This document shows positions 60,091 through 64,000 of a stretch of DNA of 64,000 nucleotides, one piece after another (the stretch's first letter is position 1; every line of letters starts with the position of its first letter). The notes below the pieces were generated by a model. That model made no database searches, had not been told where the DNA came from, and saw nothing but the letters and a program-made list of their open reading frames with translations. Source of the stretch: Micromussa lordhowensis (Eukaryota > Cnidaria > Anthozoa > Scleractinia > Lobophylliidae); contig OZ026603.1 in the NCBI GenBank assembly GCA_964020085.1, forward strand, positions 5,562,993 to 5,626,992. Reading direction: 5' to 3'. Made by a program: the position numbers and the translations under genes.

Positions 60091-62160
60091 GGCTCCACGT
60101 GCACTTTAAGAGGCGCGGTTTGCAGCAAAATGTTTTGCTAGGTTGGCACTTTAAGGAAATCCTAGTTAGAACATGATGGCATTGGCGTCAGGGTGTTTTT
60201 TCTGGCCTTCTTTTTGCAGTAGTTTCCCCTGGTCCTAACTTTGCAGAATTTCAGAAAACGCGCGCTGGGGGTCCCCTTGGCAAATTTGACATAGCTCGGC
60301 TTCACGGGCACTTTAAGAGGCGCGGTTTGCAGCAAAATGTTCTGCTAGGATGGCACTTCAAGGAAATCCTAGTTAGAACATGATGGCATTGGCGCCAGGG
60401 TGTTTTTTCTGGCCTTCTTTTTGCAGTAGTTTCCCCTGGTCCCAACTTTGCAGAATTTCAGAAAACGCGCGCTGGGGGTCCCCTTGGCAAATTTGACATA
60501 GCTCGGCTTCACGGGCACTTTAAGAGGCGCGGTTTGCAGGAAAATGTTTTGCTAGGTTGGCACTTTAAGGAAATCCTAGTTAGAACATGATGGCATTGGC
60601 GCCAGGGTGTTTTTTGTGGCCTTCTTTTTGCAGTAGTTTCCCCTGGTCCCAACTTTGCAGAATTTCAGAAAACGCGCGCTGGGGGTCCCCTTGGCAAATT
60701 TGAGATAGCTCGGCTTCACGGGCACTTTAAGAGGCGCGGTTTGCAGCAAAATGTTTTGCTAGGTTGGCACTTGAAGGAAATCCTAGTTAGAACATGATGG
60801 CATTGGCGCCAGGGTGTTTTTTCTGGCCTTCTTTTTGCAGTAGTTTCCCCTAGTCCCAACTTTGCAGAACTTCAGAAAACGCGCGCTGGGGGTCCCCTTG
60901 GCAAATTTGACATAGCTCGGCTTCACGAACACTTTAAGAGGCGCGGTTTGCAGCAAAATGTTTTGCTAGGTTCGGACTTCGAGGAAATCCTAGTTAGAAC
61001 ATGATGGCATTGGCTCTAGGGTGTTTTTTCTGGCCTTCTTTTTGCAGTAGTTTCCCCTGGTCCCAACTTTGCAGAATTTCAGAAAACGCGCGCTGGGGGT
61101 CCCCTTGGCAAATTTGACATAGCTCGGCTCCACGTGCACTTTAAGAGGCGCGGTTTGCAGCAAAATGTTTTGCTAGGTTGGCACTTTAAGGAAATCCTAG
61201 TTAGAACATGATGGCATTGGCGTCAGGGTGTTTTTTCTGGCCTTCTTTTTGCAGTAGTTTCCCCTGGTCCTAACTTTGCAGAATTTCAGAAAACGCGCGC
61301 TGGGGGTCCCCTTGGCAAATTTGACATAGCTCGGCTTCACGGGCACTTTAAGAGGCGCGGTTTGCAGCAAAATGTTCTGCTAGGATGGCACTTCAAGGAA
61401 ATCCTAGTTAGAACATGATGGCATTGGCGCCAGGGTGTTTTTTCTGGCCTTCTTTTTGCAGTAGTTTCCCCTGGTCCCAACTTTGCAGAATTTCAGAAAA
61501 CGCGCGCTGGGGGTCCCCTTGGCAAATTTGACATAGCTCGGCTTCACGGGCACTTTAAGAGGCGCGGTTTGCAGGAAAATGTTTTGCTAGGTTGGCACTT
61601 TAAGGAAATCCTAGTTAGAACATGATGGCATTGGCGCCAGGGTGTTTTTTGTGGCCTTCTTTTTGCAGTAGTTTCCCCTGGTCCCAACTTTGCAGAATTT
61701 CAGAAAACGCGCGCTGGGGGTCCCCTTGGCAAATTTGACATAGCTCGGCTTCACGGGCACTTTAAGAGGCGCGGTTTGCAGCAAAATGTTTTGCTAGGTT
61801 GGCACTTGAAGGAAATCCTAGTTAGAACATGATGGCATTGGCGCCAGGGTGTTTTTTCTGGCCTTCTTTTTGCAGTAGTTTCCCCTAGTCCCAACTTTGC
61901 AGAACTTCAGAAAACGCGCGCTGGGGGTCCCCTTGGCAAATTTGACATAGCTCGGCTTCACGAACACTTTAAGAGGCGCGGTTTGCAGCAAAATGTTTTG
62001 CTAGGTTTGGACTTCGAGGAAATCCTAGTTAGAACATGATGGCATTGGCTCTAGGGTGTTTTTTCTGGCCTTCTTTTTGCAGTAGTTTGCCCTGGTCCCA
62101 ACTTTGCAGAATTTCAGAAAACGCGCGCTGGGGGTCCCCTTGGCAAATTTGACATAGCTC
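60091..62160 (+). repeat. Tandem 5-mer duplication (1,035 bp x 2)
   Basis: GGCTCCACGTGCAC at 60,091 and 61,126, TTGGCGTCAGGG with TGGTCCTAACTTTG in the next monomer, CTAGGATGGCACTTC, TTTGCAGGAAAATG, a TTTTTTGTGGCC monomer, then CCCCTAGTCCCAAC with GCAGAACTTCAG, TTCACGAACAC and TTGGCTCTAGGG all repeat at a 1,035-bp offset. TTGGCTCTAGGG begins at about 61,010 and 62,045. Confidence 0.87.
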
Positions 62161-62194
62161 GGCTTCACGGGCACTTTAAGAGGCGCGGTTTGCA

Positions 62195-63897
62195 GCGAAA
62201 TGTTTTGCTAGGTTGGCACTTCAAGGAAATGCTAGTTAGAACATGATGGCATTGGCGCCAGGGTGTTTTTTCAGGCCTTCTTTTTGCAGTAGTTTCCCCT
62301 GGTCCCAACTTTGCAGAATTTCAGAAAACGCGCGCTGGGGGTCCCCTTGGCAAATTTCACATAGCTCGGCTTCACGGGCACTTTAAGAGCCGCGATTTGC
62401 AGCAAAATGTTCTGCTAGGTTGGCACTTTAAGGAAATCCTAGTTAGAACATGATGGCATTGGGGCCAGGGTGTTTTTTCTGGCCTTCTTTTTGCAGTAGT
62501 TTCCCCTGGTCCCAACTTTGCAGAATTTCAGAAAACGCGCGCTGGGGGTCCCCTTGGCAAATTTGACATAGCTCGGCTTCACGGGCACTTTAAGAGGCGC
62601 GGTTTGCAGCAAAATGTTCTGCTAGGTTGGCACTTTAAGAAAATCCTAGTTAGAACATGATGGCATTGGCGCCAGGGTGTTTTTTCTGGCCTTCTTTTTG
62701 CAGTAGTTTCCCCTGGTCCCAACTTTGCAGAATTTCAGAAAACGCGCACTGGGGGTCCCCTTGGCAAATTTAACATAGCTCGGCTTCACGGGCACTTTAA
62801 GAGGCGCGGTTTGCAGCAAAATGTTCTGCTAGGTTGGCACTTGAAGGAAATCGTAGTTGGAACATGATGGCATTGGCGCCAGGGTGTTTTTTCTGGCCTT
62901 CTTTTTGCAGTAGTTTCCCCTGGTCCCAACTTTGCAGAATTTCAGAAAACGCGCGCTGGGGGTCCCCTTGGCAAATTTGACATAGCTCGGCTTCACGGGC
63001 ACTTTAAGAGGCGCGGTTTGCAGCAAAATGTTCTGCTAGGTTGGCACTTCAAGGAAATTTTAGTTAAAACATGATGGCATTGGCGCCAGGGTGTTTTTTC
63101 TGGCCTTCTTTTTGCAGTAGTTTCCCCTGGTCCCAACTTTGCAGAATTTCAGAAAACGCGCGCTGGGGGTCCTCTTGGCAAATTTGACATAGCTCGGCTT
63201 CACGGGCACTTTAAGAGGCGCGGTTTGCAGCAAAATGTTTTGCTAGGTTGGCACTTCAAGGAAATCTTAGTTAAAACATGATGGCATTGGCGCCAGGGTG
63301 CTTTTTCTGGCCTTCTTTTTGCAGTAGTTTCCCCTAGTCCCAACTTTGCAGAACTTCAGAAAACGCGCGCTGGGGGTCCCCTTGGCAAATTTGACATAGC
63401 TCGGCTTCACGAACACTTTAAGAGGCGCGGTTTGCAGCAAAATGTTTTGCTAGGTTTGCACTTCGAGGAAATCCTAGTTAGAACATGATGGCATTGGCTC
63501 TAGGGTGTTTTTTCTGGCCTTCTTTTTGCAGTAGTTTGCCCTGGTCCCAACTTTGCAGAATTTCAGAAAACGCGCGCTGGGGGTCCCCTTGGCAAATTTG
63601 ACATAGCTCGGCTTCACGGGCACTTTAAGAGGCGCGGTTTGCAGCGAAATGTTTTGCTAGGTTGGCACTTCAAGGAAATGCTAGTTAGAACATGATGGCA
63701 TTGGCGCCAGGGTGTTTTTTCTGGCCTTCTTTTTGCAGTAGTTTCCCCTGGTCCCAACTTTGCAGAATTTCAGAAAACGCGCGCTGGGGGTCCCCTTGGC
63801 AAATTTCACATAGCTCGGCTTCACGGGCACTTTAAGAGCCGCGATTTGCAGCAAAATGTTCTGCTAGGTTGGCACTTTAAGGAAATCCTAGTTAGAA
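62195..63897 (+). repeat. 7-mer spaced repeat (1,449 bp offset)
   Basis: GCGAAATGTTTTGC (62,195 and 63,644), CAAATTTCACATAGC (about 62,350 and 63,799) and AGCCGCGATTTGCAGC (about 62,388 and 63,837) recur at 1,449 bp, exactly seven monomers. The preceding monomers with TTCACGAACAC, TTGGCTCTAGGG and AGTAGTTTGCCCTGG (about 62,083 and 63,532) share the same offset. The second unit is cut by the window edge. Confidence 0.8.
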
Positions 63898-64000
63898 CAT
63901 GATGGCATTGGCGCCAGGGTGTTTTTTCTGGCCTTCTTTTTGCAGTAGTTTCCCCTGGTCCCAACTTTGCAGAATTTCAGAAAACGCGCGCTGGGGGTCC

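Larger units (their letters stand above)
48919..64000 (+). repeat. 207-bp satellite array, right segment
   Basis: The same array resumes in the same orientation and in the same phase after the insert. The monomer start before the insert is 48,128 and the next is 48,985. That is 857 bp, or 207 plus the 646-bp element plus a 4-bp duplicated site, so no satellite sequence was lost. The first monomers on the right (about 48,950-49,560) match those at 43,550-44,150 and 45,620-46,220, so the local HOR continues across the insert. The final monomer starts at 63,898 and is cut by the window end after 103 bp. Nothing other than satellite is visible here. Confidence 0.98.

Noticed and set aside
1..64000. 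CRISPR array
   Set aside because: The whole 207-bp period is repeated with no unique spacers, and the unit is far longer than a CRISPR repeat.

Overview
The window is eukaryotic satellite DNA. Apart from one 646-bp insert, all 64 kb is a head-to-tail tandem array of a 207-bp monomer with no inverted or foreign segments that I could see. Taking the C of the recurrent CATGATGG as position 1, monomer starts fall at 32, 239, 446, 528, 735 and so on up to 63,898. After removing the 650 bp added by the insert and restoring 125 bp lost from one truncated monomer, the start-to-start distance equals 306 periods of 207 bp to within 1 bp. My hand-built consensus is about 50% GC and carries 8 CpG sites per monomer. 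I found no supportable protein-coding gene, rRNA, tRNA or CRISPR. The array and the TTAA-type element indicate a eukaryote, most likely an animal, but nothing here fixes the lineage.

Layout. 1-9 kb: diverged monomers with a 3-mer duplication (about 1.3-2.5 kb) and an 82-bp truncated monomer (446-527). 9.5-19.1 kb: a 16/15-mer higher-order repeat (HOR, offsets 3,311 and 3,104 bp) with a 206-bp monomer subfamily. 19.5-26 kb: nested 9-, 10- and 25-mer duplications. 26.4-28.9 kb: a 6-mer duplication. 29.2-36.7 kb: 3-mer and 6-mer units. 39.8-49.6 kb: a young, nearly identical 15/10-mer HOR. 48,273-48,918: a non-autonomous TTAA-flanked DNA transposon inserted cleanly into one monomer of that HOR. 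49.8-64 kb: short local duplications of 3, 5, 4, 5 and 7 monomers.

How it works together. There is no gene network; the window records satellite turnover. Blocks are copied in whole-monomer steps. One monomer (about 16,224-16,421) looks like a direct crossover product, and a few monomer haplotypes recur more than 50 kb apart. Variation is uneven within the monomer: roughly positions 40-165 are almost fixed, while a hinge at about 188-207 varies at a few discrete sites. The many short open frames come from a period divisible by three (69 codons) with few stops. They start at TTG or GTG, or at the same ATG in every monomer, and I do not annotate them as genes.
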